The position numbers and the translations under genes are program-made. Positions 1 through 8,151 of a stretch of 13,215 nucleotides of DNA are shown here, one piece after another. A model generated the notes under the pieces. The model ran no database searches. It had not been told where the DNA came from and saw only the letters and a list, made by a program, of their open reading frames with translations. The stretch comes from JAVBOF01 sp031550915 (lineage in GTDB: Bacteria; Bacillota; Clostridia; Christensenellales; MGBC116941): NCBI GenBank assembly GCA_031550915.1, contig JAVBOF010000121.1, positions 1-13,215 on the forward strand, in the 5' to 3' direction. Within the stretch, counting starts at the first letter, position 1; every line of letters begins with the position of its first letter.

Positions 1-15
1 GAAGGGAGAAAAAAC

Positions 16-1737
16 ATGACACAGGATAATTTTTGTGATGTTCTGGTGGTCGGCGGAAGCCTGGCCGGGCTTGCCGCCGCAATTACCGCAAAAGAAGCGG
101 CGCCCGGATTAAACATTACCGTAGTAGAAAAGTATACGGCAGGATACGCGGGCAAAGCCAACCGCGGCGCGGGCATAATGGTTATGCGCGGCAATTACTC
201 CGTAGAAGAATTTATGGAATACCAGATAACCCGCATCGGAAAGCACCTTAATGACCAAAACGCCCTACGCCAGTATGCTGAGGGCATGAATGACAGCGTT
301 CTGTTGCTGGATAAATGGTCAAATGGAAAGTTTCAAAAAAACGCGGACGGTTCAATAAAAACTCTTAAGTGGCGCGCACAAGTAACAGGCGAAGATGAAA
401 ACGGCAAGCGGACATTTGACGAAAACAACGAATATCCATGGACACTTGCTGCAATCGATTTAGATTATCTGCCAAACGTCCGTAAGCATGCCCTTAAACT
501 CGGCATCAAATTTATTGACCGCGTCGGAATCGTAGACTTGCTGAAAGATGGCGATCGTATCTGCGGCGCGGTAGGGTATAACATAGATAACGGGGAGCAG
601 AATGTTCTGCGTGCCAAGGCAGTTATTCTGGCGTGCGGATGCCAGAATTACCGAATAATGCCGATGTGGAGCCCGGGACGCGGAGAGGGCATAGCAGCCG
701 CATGGCGCGCCGGAGCCAGCCTTGCTAACGGGGAGTTCGGCTCTTTCTACAATTGGGTATCGCCATGGAATTACGAATCTAATATGGGCGTAGAGTATGC
801 GCTGTATAACGATAAAGGAGAAAACGTTGGGTTACAGCACGCAAAGGAACCTCATCCGGATATCGACCAAGATAGCCTTGCTGAATGGTATAAACAGGTA
901 AAAGCGGGCAACGGGCCAATGCACTATCATGTCCGCGAGAATATCCTCATGCCTTACCTCACCTCTGTATTGGCGTCCACATCTTATTATGAACGTCCAT
1001 ATGCCGACCGGTTTTGGGGATACCTATTTTTCAATGCCTTTTCCCAGCAGGCTAATGACGAAATCATCCCGGGTTTGATTGCGGAATATGGACCAGTTCA
1101 GGTGGATCTGAAGATGGCGACGAACGTTCCTGGGCTTTATGCCGCAGGCGATATCTGCTATGGCGGCACACGGGGGTTTGGGGCGGTCCCCGTATCTCCC
1201 GGGCGTATACGCGGCGCCGGACTGGCGTTTGCGACATACTCGGGCAGAACGGCAGGTAAAGCAGTTGCCGGATATGCTTCCGGTAAAAAACAGGGGGATG
1301 TATCCGAAACGCAGATCAGCGAGATCGACGAGCGCTTCACGGCGCCGTTAAAGCGTTCGGGCAGCATGACCGTTAACGAATTTGTAGCCGAGATACATAA
1401 AGTTATGGAACCCCTTGGAAACAGCCTGTACCGGAGCGAAGAAAGAATGCAGAAAGCGCTCGATAAAATATTAGAGCTGAAGCAGCAGGTGAATAAAGTA
1501 GAAGCCAAAGACCCGCATCATTTGTTTGGCTGCAATGAAATCGACGCGATGCTTCTGTGTGCTGAGATGTTTTTCCGGGCGTCGCTCCAACGGAAAGAGA
1601 GCTTGGGCTGGTTCCTTCGGGAGGATTATCCCGTAGAATCGGAAAAGAGGCAATGGATCGTTATAGATAATAAAGGGTCTAAACCAGAAATAAGGACGGA
1701 AGATGTGCCGATTGCCAGCTATGCATACAGACCTTAA
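16..1737 (+). CDS. AprA-like FAD-dependent oxidoreductase (fumarate reductase/APS reductase alpha superfamily)
   Basis: A 573-residue soluble flavoprotein with no signal peptide or membrane helix. A dinucleotide-binding fold sits at the N-terminus (residues 9-22, VGGSLAG, where Ser15 replaces the third Gly of the usual GxGxxG), with an acidic residue at the end of the second strand (E38 in VVEK). A second FAD motif is GLYAAGD at 373-379, followed by a Gly-rich segment and SPGRIRGAG at 394-402. The C-terminal part (about 440-573), with a long helical stretch, an RKES segment and an REDYP motif, resembles the helical tail of adenylylsulfate reductase alpha more than that of FrdA/SdhA. It is somewhat shorter than classical AprA. 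No AprB-like ferredoxin gene is adjacent, so true APS reductase activity is unlikely; an organic substrate is inferred. AGGGAG at 3-8 lies 7 nt before the ATG. The next gene starts 19 nt downstream, suggesting one operon. Fold assignment is confident; substrate unknown. Confidence 0.85.
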   Translation: MTQDNFCDVLVVGGSLAGLAAAITAKEAAPGLNITVVEKYTAGYAGKANRGAGIMVMRGNYSVEEFMEYQITRIGKHLNDQNALRQYAEGMNDSVLLLDKWSNGKFQKNADGSIKTLKWRAQVTGEDENGKRTFDENNEYPWTLAAIDLDYLPNVRKHALKLGIKFIDRVGIVDLLKDGDRICGAVGYNIDNGEQNVLRAKAVILACGCQNYRIMPMWSPGRGEGIAAAWRAGASLANGEFGSFYNWVSPWNYESNMGVEYALYNDKGENVGLQHAKEPHPDIDQDSLAEWYKQVKAGNGPMHYHVRENILMPYLTSVLASTSYYERPYADRFWGYLFFNAFSQQANDEIIPGLIAEYGPVQVDLKMATNVPGLYAAGDICYGGTRGFGAVPVSPGRIRGAGLAFATYSGRTAGKAVAGYASGKKQGDVSETQISEIDERFTAPLKRSGSMTVNEFVAEIHKVMEPLGNSLYRSEERMQKALDKILELKQQVNKVEAKDPHHLFGCNEIDAMLLCAEMFFRASLQRKESLGWFLREDYPVESEKRQWIVIDNKGSKPEIRTEDVPIASYAYRP

Positions 1738-1740
1738 ATT

Positions 1741-1746
1741 AGGAGG
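1741..1746 (+). promoter_or_regulatory. Ribosome binding site deciding the hydrolase start
   Basis: A perfect AGGAGG ends 10 nt before the ATG at 1757. It supports that start over an in-frame upstream ATG at 1703, which lies inside the flavoprotein gene and would add 18 residues with no family-like content. Confidence 0.85.
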
Positions 1747-1756
1747 AAGAAATAAT

Positions 1757-2596
1757 ATGTCTGAAATTTTGAGACCGCTTACAGAGCAGCAAAAGAAACT
1801 GCCGTATTCAAAATATTATTTTCGTGAGATGGCACAGCCAAACCCGAAGCTGATGGCTGAATTAAACAAGGGCCCGATGGATCCTGATAAGGCGCTCCCG
1901 ATAGATGATATCAATATGATCCTCGATCCGGGATACCATGAAGTTGAAACAGGGTATTGCATAATGCCCAACGGTATGGGGTATGTTGCGGTAAACAACG
2001 TTTTCCCCGGCGTGACCATAGATATGTTGCGCTGGTGGTTCGTTTGGCACGCGTCCGGCGGAAATCTGCGCTATCAAATTTGGTGCCCTGCAAAGCATAT
2101 TGGAATAGCGGTTGCCGACCAGGACCGCAGAAAGCTCCACGACCCCAATATACCGCTATGCGAAAAATTTGTGGATGTAGATCATTTTGTTGTCGAGGAT
2201 ATCGGCGGGGGGCCAGAGGATATAGTTATAAGCTTTAAACGCCCGCAGGATATGGGATTCGATATGCAAAAATTTAGAAATTCACCTACAATTGAAGTGT
2301 TTGGCGGTTTCGGGATCACCGAATCCCATATGCGGCTTGGAAATAAAGCCCCTGCCGTAATGATGCACACCGTTCGGGAAATAGAAGGCGGCGTCGAATT
2401 CCGTACACGCTTTTTTATGGGCGCCAGACTTGTCGGAGGGAAGCCGAAATGTGTGCTTCCGCCTCATGTGCAGCTGCCGGTCCAGGTTCCCATGGGGCTT
2501 GCGTACCACAATGTAGTGGAATATTCCAACCTTGCTTCTTTCCTGCCGGAAATATATGAAGAGTACCATAATAAACCGTTTGATTATGAAGGATAG
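1757..2596 (+). CDS. DAPG/phloretin hydrolase family protein (PhlG/Phy-like zinc C-C hydrolase)
   Basis: A 279-residue cytoplasmic protein resembling the DAPG hydrolase (PhiG domain) family. Known members cleave the C-C bond between an acyl group and a phloroglucinol ring: PhlG hydrolyses 2,4-diacetylphloroglucinol, and Phy of Eubacterium ramulus splits phloretin into phloroglucinol and phloretic acid. Family-like features are the aromatic WWFVWH block ending at H98, RYQIWCPAKH at 105-114, DHFVVEDIGGG at 142-152, H204, and the C-terminal AYHNVVEYSNLASFLP. In that last segment H251-x3-E255 has the same spacing as the PhlG zinc ligands His270/Glu274. H98 is a candidate for PhlG His129, and E136 or E147 for Glu160; these assignments are from memory of the PhlG structure, not an alignment. 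Length fits the family. The gene sits 19 nt after the flavoprotein gene. The substrate could be a chalcone-type or other acylated phenol; that is inference. Confidence 0.82.
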   Translation: MSEILRPLTEQQKKLPYSKYYFREMAQPNPKLMAELNKGPMDPDKALPIDDINMILDPGYHEVETGYCIMPNGMGYVAVNNVFPGVTIDMLRWWFVWHASGGNLRYQIWCPAKHIGIAVADQDRRKLHDPNIPLCEKFVDVDHFVVEDIGGGPEDIVISFKRPQDMGFDMQKFRNSPTIEVFGGFGITESHMRLGNKAPAVMMHTVREIEGGVEFRTRFFMGARLVGGKPKCVLPPHVQLPVQVPMGLAYHNVVEYSNLASFLPEIYEEYHNKPFDYEG

Positions 2597-2662
2597 AAAG
2601 ACCAAGCATTAAGGAAGTTGCGCAACGAATAATTCCATAAAATGCAGCTATGGTCTAACTAA

Positions 2663-2857
2663 ATGATAATCGCGGATATCGGCATGGCAATGGGTAGCGT
2701 GGCTGTTTCGGTCATATCGGTCGCTATCCTTGCCGCCGCTGGGAAGAACACCGCCGTGGGTTATCATAACCTGTTTATTTTCCTCACCTTACTCTCGGTT
2801 GCGGCTTTGATATTATCCTTCTTCTTAAGCAACAAGACGATAGGCAAGGTCGATTAG
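2663..2857 (+). pseudogene. Probable C-terminal remnant of an MFS-type transporter
   Basis: The 64 codons encode two hydrophobic segments (about residues 4-26 and 35-56) joined by a short Gly/Asn-rich loop and ending in a charged tail SNKTIGKVD. This is how the last two helices and tail of a major facilitator permease look. The reading frame is closed by a TAA directly before the ATG, no Shine-Dalgarno sequence is visible upstream, and the other frames of 2597-2662 hold no recognisable transporter sequence. A deletion that left only the 3' end of a transporter gene is the simplest reading. Its place just after a catabolic hydrolase suggests the lost gene carried a substrate or product. Alternatively it is a real two-helix small membrane protein; the missing ribosome site argues against that. 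Confidence 0.45.
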
Positions 2858-2965
2858 AACCGAAAGCGGAAGACAAGCTTATTGGGAATGTATGGATAAT
2901 GAATGCTTACATTTTGTTATAAAACAATATGGCACAGTCCGTCCAACTGAGTGGCTTGTTCTATA

Positions 2966-2999
2966 AGAAATCCCCCACTATGCATTGTGGGGGATTTCT
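2966..2999 (+). terminator. Strong 13-bp perfect hairpin, probable intrinsic terminator
   Basis: AGAAATCCCCCAC (2966-2978) pairs perfectly with GTGGGGGATTTCT (2987-2999) around an 8-nt loop that contains the palindrome ATGCAT. The 3' arm ends in TTTCT and runs into ATTAA, so the U-tract is only moderate. It lies between the catabolic unit and the promoter of the next gene, the right place for a terminator. The near-symmetry means it could also work on the opposite strand. Confidence 0.65.
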
Positions 3000-3045
3000 A
3001 TTAAGGTTAATAGTTCATCCCACAGTATTTATAATTGGAGCATTA

Positions 3046-3074
3046 TTGCATTAATCACCATAATATAGTATACT
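3046..3074 (+). promoter_or_regulatory. Sigma-A/sigma-70 type promoter candidate
   Basis: TTGCAT (3046-3051) and TATACT (3069-3074) are separated by exactly 17 nt, close to the TTGACA/TATAAT consensus. An overlapping TATAGT at 3064-3069 is a poorer-spaced alternative. The start point would be near 3081, leaving a leader of about 80 nt before the ATG at 3164. It follows the terminator hairpin, so the large gene is probably transcribed on its own. Confidence 0.55.
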
Positions 3075-3163
3075 AATAACATTATTACAAATATTACTAA
3101 TTAGACACTGTGTAGTCCTTTCATTACCCAGCTTTTCCGTAATACTTAAATCGGGGGCTCTTA

Positions 3164-6100
3164 ATGATGAAGATAATAAAAAACCTACCTATTGCCGCTC
3201 TGTTACTGACTATTATTTGTGCAGTGTTCGTGTTCTTTACTTCTTCATCTTTAGCGGCAAGTAATAACAACACAATCGATATCAGCGCAAATAATGCGGG
3301 TATCAACCTAACGAACTGGTCATGCGCAAGTGACGGCCTTACTTATACTATCAGAAACAATACCGCTGTTATCGGGGCTAATACCATCGACGAGACCCTG
3401 ACATTCAACATAGGCGATGGGAAAAAAGTTACATGGTATGCGGAATTGACGGGAAGCGTTGAGCAAAATAGCCCGCTTGTAAAAATCGACGGTGGTATTT
3501 TTGAGATAACCGGAGGCAAAATTGAACAAATAGGTGATGGTCTTGCTGTTCATATTGATGCAGCGATTATAAATGTTCTTGGAGGTATTGTTTCCTCTCC
3601 GAATCCTAATGGCTATGGCATTGAATCAGAAATAGCGGACAGTACAATCAGTATAAGTGATGGTACGGTAAGTGCCGGCCGAGTTGCGATTCTTACAAAT
3701 GGAAATATTAATATAAGTGGGACTGCTCATATATCAAGTCCGGAAATAGCGCTTTATGTAAACGGAGATACCAGCACGCTAACAATGAACGGCGGTATTG
3801 TTGAGGCGCAGGGAGGTGCTCATAGTAAGGCAATCTATGGAGCTGAGGGCAGTATTATCAATATAAGTGCCGGAAGAATTGAATCCTCCGGCATCGGTAA
3901 TGAAACGGTAATTACAACATATGGAGATATATACTTAAGCGGAACCGTGGAAGTTTGCAATGCAATTGATTCTCTTGGTACCGGTGGAATTGTCGATATA
4001 AGCGGCGATGCAGTTGTCACTGGAAATCATAATGGTGTTCATACATCTGGCAAAAATGCTTCTGTCAGCGTCAGCGATGCTGCAATTGTAAGAGGAAACT
4101 CCGCAATACACACTGAAGGTGAGCATAGCATTGTCACTATCAATGGAGGAACACTGGAGGGAAGCTGGTATACAGTATATGTTGATGGTTTTGACGGCAC
4201 TGTTAACGTTAATGGCGGGGTAATAAAGGCAGTAGGCAGTCACAATATTGCAGTGTTCGCTCTAAACGTAAATATCACCGGCGGCATAATAGAGGCTATA
4301 GGCGGCGGATGCGAAACTATTAAAGCAGGTAATGTGAACGTGAGCGGAACCGCAAAGATCAAGGCAATCGTTGAGAATGAAATAGATTATGCATGTGCAA
4401 TTGTTTGCTTTAGCAGCGCTGATATCCGAGGTGACGCTGAAATCAGTACAACAAGAGGTGCGGCCGTAGCAGGTTACTTTCCTATTGGAAACATTGTCAT
4501 CAAAATTGGCGGTAACGTAAGCGTAACAGGCCGTGACGCTATTAGCGCATCAGGGGATAATGCAAAGATATACATAAACGGTGGTACATTAAATGCTTCA
4601 AACGCCGGAATAATTGCTGACGGAAGGAATGCGCTTGTATATGTAGACGGCGGCACCATCAATTGTGAAGATGATAAAAAAATATATGTTAGTTATGCGC
4701 AAAATGGTGTTGCGATAATACGTGATATGAGCACGGGAACGGTTGCATACGATCAGGGAAACAGTGTTGATTTAACGGCCATACCCGATGAAAAGGCATA
4801 TTGGTATATTGATAACGGCAGCACGGGTATCAGGTATGTAAACAATACCAACATAGGTTTTGTTCCAGTGGATGGTATCACCATAAATACCAATTTAAGC
4901 TATCCCGTAGCTTTCCAGACGAATAATACTGAGTTGAATGGCCTAAATGCATCTGCGACGGTCGTTCCCGGCGGAAACCAGAAATGGAATACAAATATGA
5001 CCGTCACAGTAAGGCTAACAGGAACGTCGGAGGCGGCAGGCACTCACAGCATTTTTCTTTCAAGCGAAAGTTTAGGCAAAAATGGGATCACTCTGCCTAC
5101 CAGCGTACAGAAGACGTTTTCTCCAGGCCAGAGTATGGAAGCGGATGATACATTTATATTTACCTTTACAATGCCAGCGAGAGCGGTGACCGATTTAGTT
5201 GTTTCGCACAAGTTCAGCCCTGTAGTAACGTCTGAAGTCATAGATATCAGTGCGAACAACAAAAACGTAACGGTCGCAGGGAAGTGGTCTTGCGATTCTA
5301 CGGGAAACACATATACTATTCTGGATAATGTTACGGTAATAGGCACAAACCTTGAAAGTTTGCCTCTGAGTTTTACTGTCAGCAATGATAAAAAGTTGAT
5401 TTGGAACGCTCAAATAAGAGGCTTTGGATTAACCGATGGACTATTGAACGTCGCTACAAACACGGGTACCATCGAAGTTCCTGATAGCGGTAGAATTGAA
5501 CAAATCAGCTACGCATGTGACAGCGCAATATATATGCCGTTTTATGGTAATGTTATCATCAGCGGCGGAATAGTAAGCAACGTTACTAAAAGCGCTGTTT
5601 CCGGCTCGAGGATTATAACATGCATAGTTAGCAGCGGAACGCTAAGCTCTGTTTCAGACGCTGCGATCGCGGGATTCGATACGGTTATTATAAGCGGTGG
5701 GACTATAACGACCAATGCACAAAATGCAATATTTAGCTGGGATAGTGATGCGCTTGTGCTTGTAAGCGGCGGCGCAATCAATTCTTCCGGTGCCAATAAA
5801 TTTAGGATCAGTGGTGAAAACGGCATTCTTATTGACTGGAATAAAAATGCGGGTAATACGGTCTATTATGAAGGCACAGAGGATGACCTGACGACTGTTC
5901 CCGCCGGAAAAGCTCTATGGTCTATTAATAAGGTTAACTATTATGGTATCAAATACGCAAACGGTACGAACACAGGTTTTGCGCATATTCCCGATGTGAC
6001 TGTAATGAAGGCGCCGCAGGCTGATCTGATAGTTGATCCTGTACCCATGAAAAAGTTTGGTGACGAATCGTTCAAGCTTTCTGCCACAGGCGGAAGCGGC

Positions 6101-8050
6101 GACGGCGCGGTTAAATTTAAACGAATTTCGGGTCCGTGCTTCGTACATGATGATGGTACCGTATCTATTAACGGTGCGGGCGACACTGTGGTTTATGCTT
6201 CGAAAGGAGAGAGCTTCGGCTATTTAGCCGCGGTTTCTGAGCCGATTACTATTAGCGTCCAGAAAGGCGACGCACCGGTTATCGCAACGCAATCAGTAAA
6301 AGTATACCGATCTCATGAGGCTTACGGAAACAGAGTGGATATAACAAAGTTGCTACCTTCGGTAAGAGGATCCTCATCATATAGTGTCACAAGCTCCAAT
6401 ACATTGGTTCGGAATCCATCTGTATCCCCCCAAGGAATACTGACCTTTGATACCGCATCATCACCTGTGGCTGCTTCCGAAAGTATAACGGTCGAGGCGG
6501 TAATGACCAATTATAACACTGCCACTGTCACTCTGGTGGTAGATTTAATCGACAGAAAAGTGCCTGTGGTCACCCCAACTGACAGTATGTCGCTTGCCCG
6601 CGGCATGCCGCTATCCTCGGTATCGATAGCATTAATTGCCAACGATAACGGGATCAGGGTACCAGGTATTTTCACATGGGATGACCCGTCATATAGGCCT
6701 GCAGCTGATGCTCCTGCACAAGCATGGACATTTACACCAAGCGATCCCGTAGTATATGAAACGGTAACCGGCTTTGCGTCCGTATATGTGCATAAAGTGT
6801 CACCAGTGGGCACACCAACATATAAGGAAATTATGGTTGGCGGCATGACACTTGCCGACGCTGAATTATATTGCGATTTTACTAATCCATATGACGGCAG
6901 TATTATTACAGGTACGCTTGCTTGGCATGATCATGAGATGACCCAGGTAGAATTGGACAGATCGTATTACTGGTCATTTAAACCTGACGATAAAGCGAAC
7001 TATGAAGAGATAATGGGAATTATAACGTTATTTAAAGTACATTTAAGATACAATGTTTCATTGCACCCTGCTATAGGCGGTGATTCGACGATATCGGCTG
7101 TAAGCGCATTGCCAAACGAAAAAATCTGGATTAACGCTTCACCGCACATCAATTATGTATTTGAAAAATGGGAGACTTCACCCTCGGTATCTTGGAGCAG
7201 CTATGGGGCGTATGCGGCATTCATAATGCCTGCCGGTGATGTACAGATCGCTGCTGTTTATAAGTATATTAGTCCAAACACCCCCACGACCGGGGTAACG
7301 ATAGGAGGCGCTCCGGTTAAATATATATACAAGGCCGGTGGAGCGAACAGCCCCGTTCATCTTTGGGCAAAAACAATACCTTTAAGTGCATCATTTATAA
7401 ATTGGAGCGTTGATAAGCAAACGTTGGCTAAAGTCAGCAATTCAGGTAAAGTTACTTTCACAGGGGTTGAAGGCACGGTGCGCGTTTCAGCAAAGGTAGC
7501 GGGAACCAATATAAGCAGTTATGTAGATATTGAGATCGTTAAGAATATTACGAATATCGATACGCCAGTGAAATCCATATATATTAAATCTGGAGAATCG
7601 CAATACATACCATACATTGCATACGATACAGGAAAAGAGGTGTGGGCTCATCTTACATGGAAAAGCTCAGCCCCGAAGATGGCGGCTGTATCTAAAACGG
7701 GAAAAGTTACGATACCGAAGAATGTCAAAAAAGGCAAGGTTTTAATAACAGCGAAAGCGGCGAATGGTAGTCGTCTAAGAATCATTGTGAATATTTCAGG
7801 AAAAGCAATAAAATTGACCAGAGTTTCGGTCATAGCGCCGAAAAGCTTAAAAATTGGGCAAAAAAGCAAATTGAGGATAAAACTTTCTCCTGCGCAAGCT
7901 ACGGGGTCGCCAATCACGTTCAAGTCCTCATACCCGTCTGGACTGTATATTGATAAAGCCGGATTGCTCACCGCAATGAAAAAAGGAACATATACAGTCA
8001 CAGCCAAGGCCGGCAAGTTGAAAGTTACAAAAAAGATAAAAGTAACGTAG
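3164..8050 (+). CDS. Very large secreted beta-helix / Ig-like multidomain surface protein
   Basis: A 1628-residue protein with a signal peptide: K3, K6, a hydrophobic core at about 8-25, then SSSLAA, with likely cleavage after A32. Residues 51-566 form a long parallel beta-helix-like region with repeated short units of the type V-x-I-S/N-G-G-x-I. A second shorter module with the same head and tail motifs spans 707-939. Between them (570-695) is a linker ending in FTFTMPARAVTDLVVSHKF, typical of beta-sandwich repeats in Clostridia surface proteins. Ig-like segments follow at about 949-1031 and 1042-1133. Two related units end in WTFTPSD..Y and YWSFKPDD..NY (1141-1209, 1219-1292). An InlB-type B-repeat-like unit with YVFEKWE and FIMPAGDVQIAAVY (1295-1368) comes next, then three BIG2-like domains (1375-1459, 1464-1545, 1551-1628). 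There is no LPXTG, SLH or C-terminal membrane anchor; the lysine-rich last domains may hold it to the wall by charge. A weak GGGGG site (3153-3157) precedes the start; ATG 3167 is an equal alternative. Carbohydrate binding or adhesion is inferred. Confidence 0.85.
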   Translation: MMKIIKNLPIAALLLTIICAVFVFFTSSSLAASNNNTIDISANNAGINLTNWSCASDGLTYTIRNNTAVIGANTIDETLTFNIGDGKKVTWYAELTGSVEQNSPLVKIDGGIFEITGGKIEQIGDGLAVHIDAAIINVLGGIVSSPNPNGYGIESEIADSTISISDGTVSAGRVAILTNGNINISGTAHISSPEIALYVNGDTSTLTMNGGIVEAQGGAHSKAIYGAEGSIINISAGRIESSGIGNETVITTYGDIYLSGTVEVCNAIDSLGTGGIVDISGDAVVTGNHNGVHTSGKNASVSVSDAAIVRGNSAIHTEGEHSIVTINGGTLEGSWYTVYVDGFDGTVNVNGGVIKAVGSHNIAVFALNVNITGGIIEAIGGGCETIKAGNVNVSGTAKIKAIVENEIDYACAIVCFSSADIRGDAEISTTRGAAVAGYFPIGNIVIKIGGNVSVTGRDAISASGDNAKIYINGGTLNASNAGIIADGRNALVYVDGGTINCEDDKKIYVSYAQNGVAIIRDMSTGTVAYDQGNSVDLTAIPDEKAYWYIDNGSTGIRYVNNTNIGFVPVDGITINTNLSYPVAFQTNNTELNGLNASATVVPGGNQKWNTNMTVTVRLTGTSEAAGTHSIFLSSESLGKNGITLPTSVQKTFSPGQSMEADDTFIFTFTMPARAVTDLVVSHKFSPVVTSEVIDISANNKNVTVAGKWSCDSTGNTYTILDNVTVIGTNLESLPLSFTVSNDKKLIWNAQIRGFGLTDGLLNVATNTGTIEVPDSGRIEQISYACDSAIYMPFYGNVIISGGIVSNVTKSAVSGSRIITCIVSSGTLSSVSDAAIAGFDTVIISGGTITTNAQNAIFSWDSDALVLVSGGAINSSGANKFRISGENGILIDWNKNAGNTVYYEGTEDDLTTVPAGKALWSINKVNYYGIKYANGTNTGFAHIPDVTVMKAPQADLIVDPVPMKKFGDESFKLSATGGSGDGAVKFKRISGPCFVHDDGTVSINGAGDTVVYASKGESFGYLAAVSEPITISVQKGDAPVIATQSVKVYRSHEAYGNRVDITKLLPSVRGSSSYSVTSSNTLVRNPSVSPQGILTFDTASSPVAASESITVEAVMTNYNTATVTLVVDLIDRKVPVVTPTDSMSLARGMPLSSVSIALIANDNGIRVPGIFTWDDPSYRPAADAPAQAWTFTPSDPVVYETVTGFASVYVHKVSPVGTPTYKEIMVGGMTLADAELYCDFTNPYDGSIITGTLAWHDHEMTQVELDRSYYWSFKPDDKANYEEIMGIITLFKVHLRYNVSLHPAIGGDSTISAVSALPNEKIWINASPHINYVFEKWETSPSVSWSSYGAYAAFIMPAGDVQIAAVYKYISPNTPTTGVTIGGAPVKYIYKAGGANSPVHLWAKTIPLSASFINWSVDKQTLAKVSNSGKVTFTGVEGTVRVSAKVAGTNISSYVDIEIVKNITNIDTPVKSIYIKSGESQYIPYIAYDTGKEVWAHLTWKSSAPKMAAVSKTGKVTIPKNVKKGKVLITAKAANGSRLRIIVNISGKAIKLTRVSVIAPKSLKIGQKSKLRIKLSPAQATGSPITFKSSYPSGLYIDKAGLLTAMKKGTYTVTAKAGKLKVTKKIKVT
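3314..4861 (+). repeat. Module A of an internal duplication in the surface protein
   Basis: Protein residues 51-566. The head begins NWSCASDGLTYTIRNN and the tail (529-566, coding 4748-4861) contains DLTAIP, KAYWYI, GIRYVNNTNIGF. About 460 residues of beta-helix units lie between them. It matches module B at both ends but has a much longer helix. Confidence 0.75.
5282..5980 (+). repeat. Module B of an internal duplication in the surface protein
   Basis: Protein residues 707-939. The head reads KWSCDSTGNTYTILDN and the tail (901-939, coding 5864-5980) contains DLTTVP, KALWSI, GIKYANGTNTGF. Only about 175 residues of beta-helix lie between head and tail. Conservation is at protein level; the DNA has diverged, so the duplication is old. 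Confidence 0.75.
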
Positions 8051-8124
8051 TTAAATAAGCAACTGCACTTTTCATTAAACAATCGACCTTTTGTAAATAT
8101 TGCTTCCGAAAAAAATAATTATAA

Positions 8125-8151
8125 AGACCGCGTAACTTACGCGGGCTTTTT
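8125..8151 (+). terminator. Intrinsic terminator of the surface-protein gene
   Basis: CCGCGT (8128-8133) pairs with ACGCGG (8139-8144) around an AACTT loop. The stem extends by an AG/CT pair after one A-G mismatch, and a run of five T follows at 8147-8151. It lies 75 nt after the stop codon. Confidence 0.8.

Larger units (their letters stand above)
2858..3163. other. Intergenic region with hairpin terminator and promoter
   Basis: About 306 bases without a supported gene. The left part (2858-2960) shows nothing recognisable beyond a short TTGTT/AACAA inverted repeat near 2917-2930. The middle has a strong hairpin (2966-2999). The right part is AT-rich and holds the promoter candidate for the large secreted-protein gene, followed by an untranslated leader of roughly 80 nt. 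Confidence 0.6.

Noticed and set aside
16..1737. Naming the flavoprotein aprA (APS reductase)
   Set aside because: No AprB or other sulfate-reduction gene is nearby, the protein is shorter than AprA, and it is paired with a hydrolase of phenolic compounds.
1703..1756. Upstream in-frame ATG extending the hydrolase by 18 residues
   Set aside because: It lies within the flavoprotein gene with no ribosome site, whereas AGGAGG sits just before the ATG at 1757.
3164..8050. Tandem DNA repeat or CRISPR-like array suggested by the recurring GGCGG-type units
   Set aside because: The periodicity is in the protein (beta-helix rungs with GG turns), the DNA units are irregular and diverged, and the frame is open throughout.
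7648..8082. 144-codon open frame on the minus strand
   Set aside because: It is antisense to the BIG2-like domains, has no ribosome site or recognisable domain, and the plus-strand protein is well supported.
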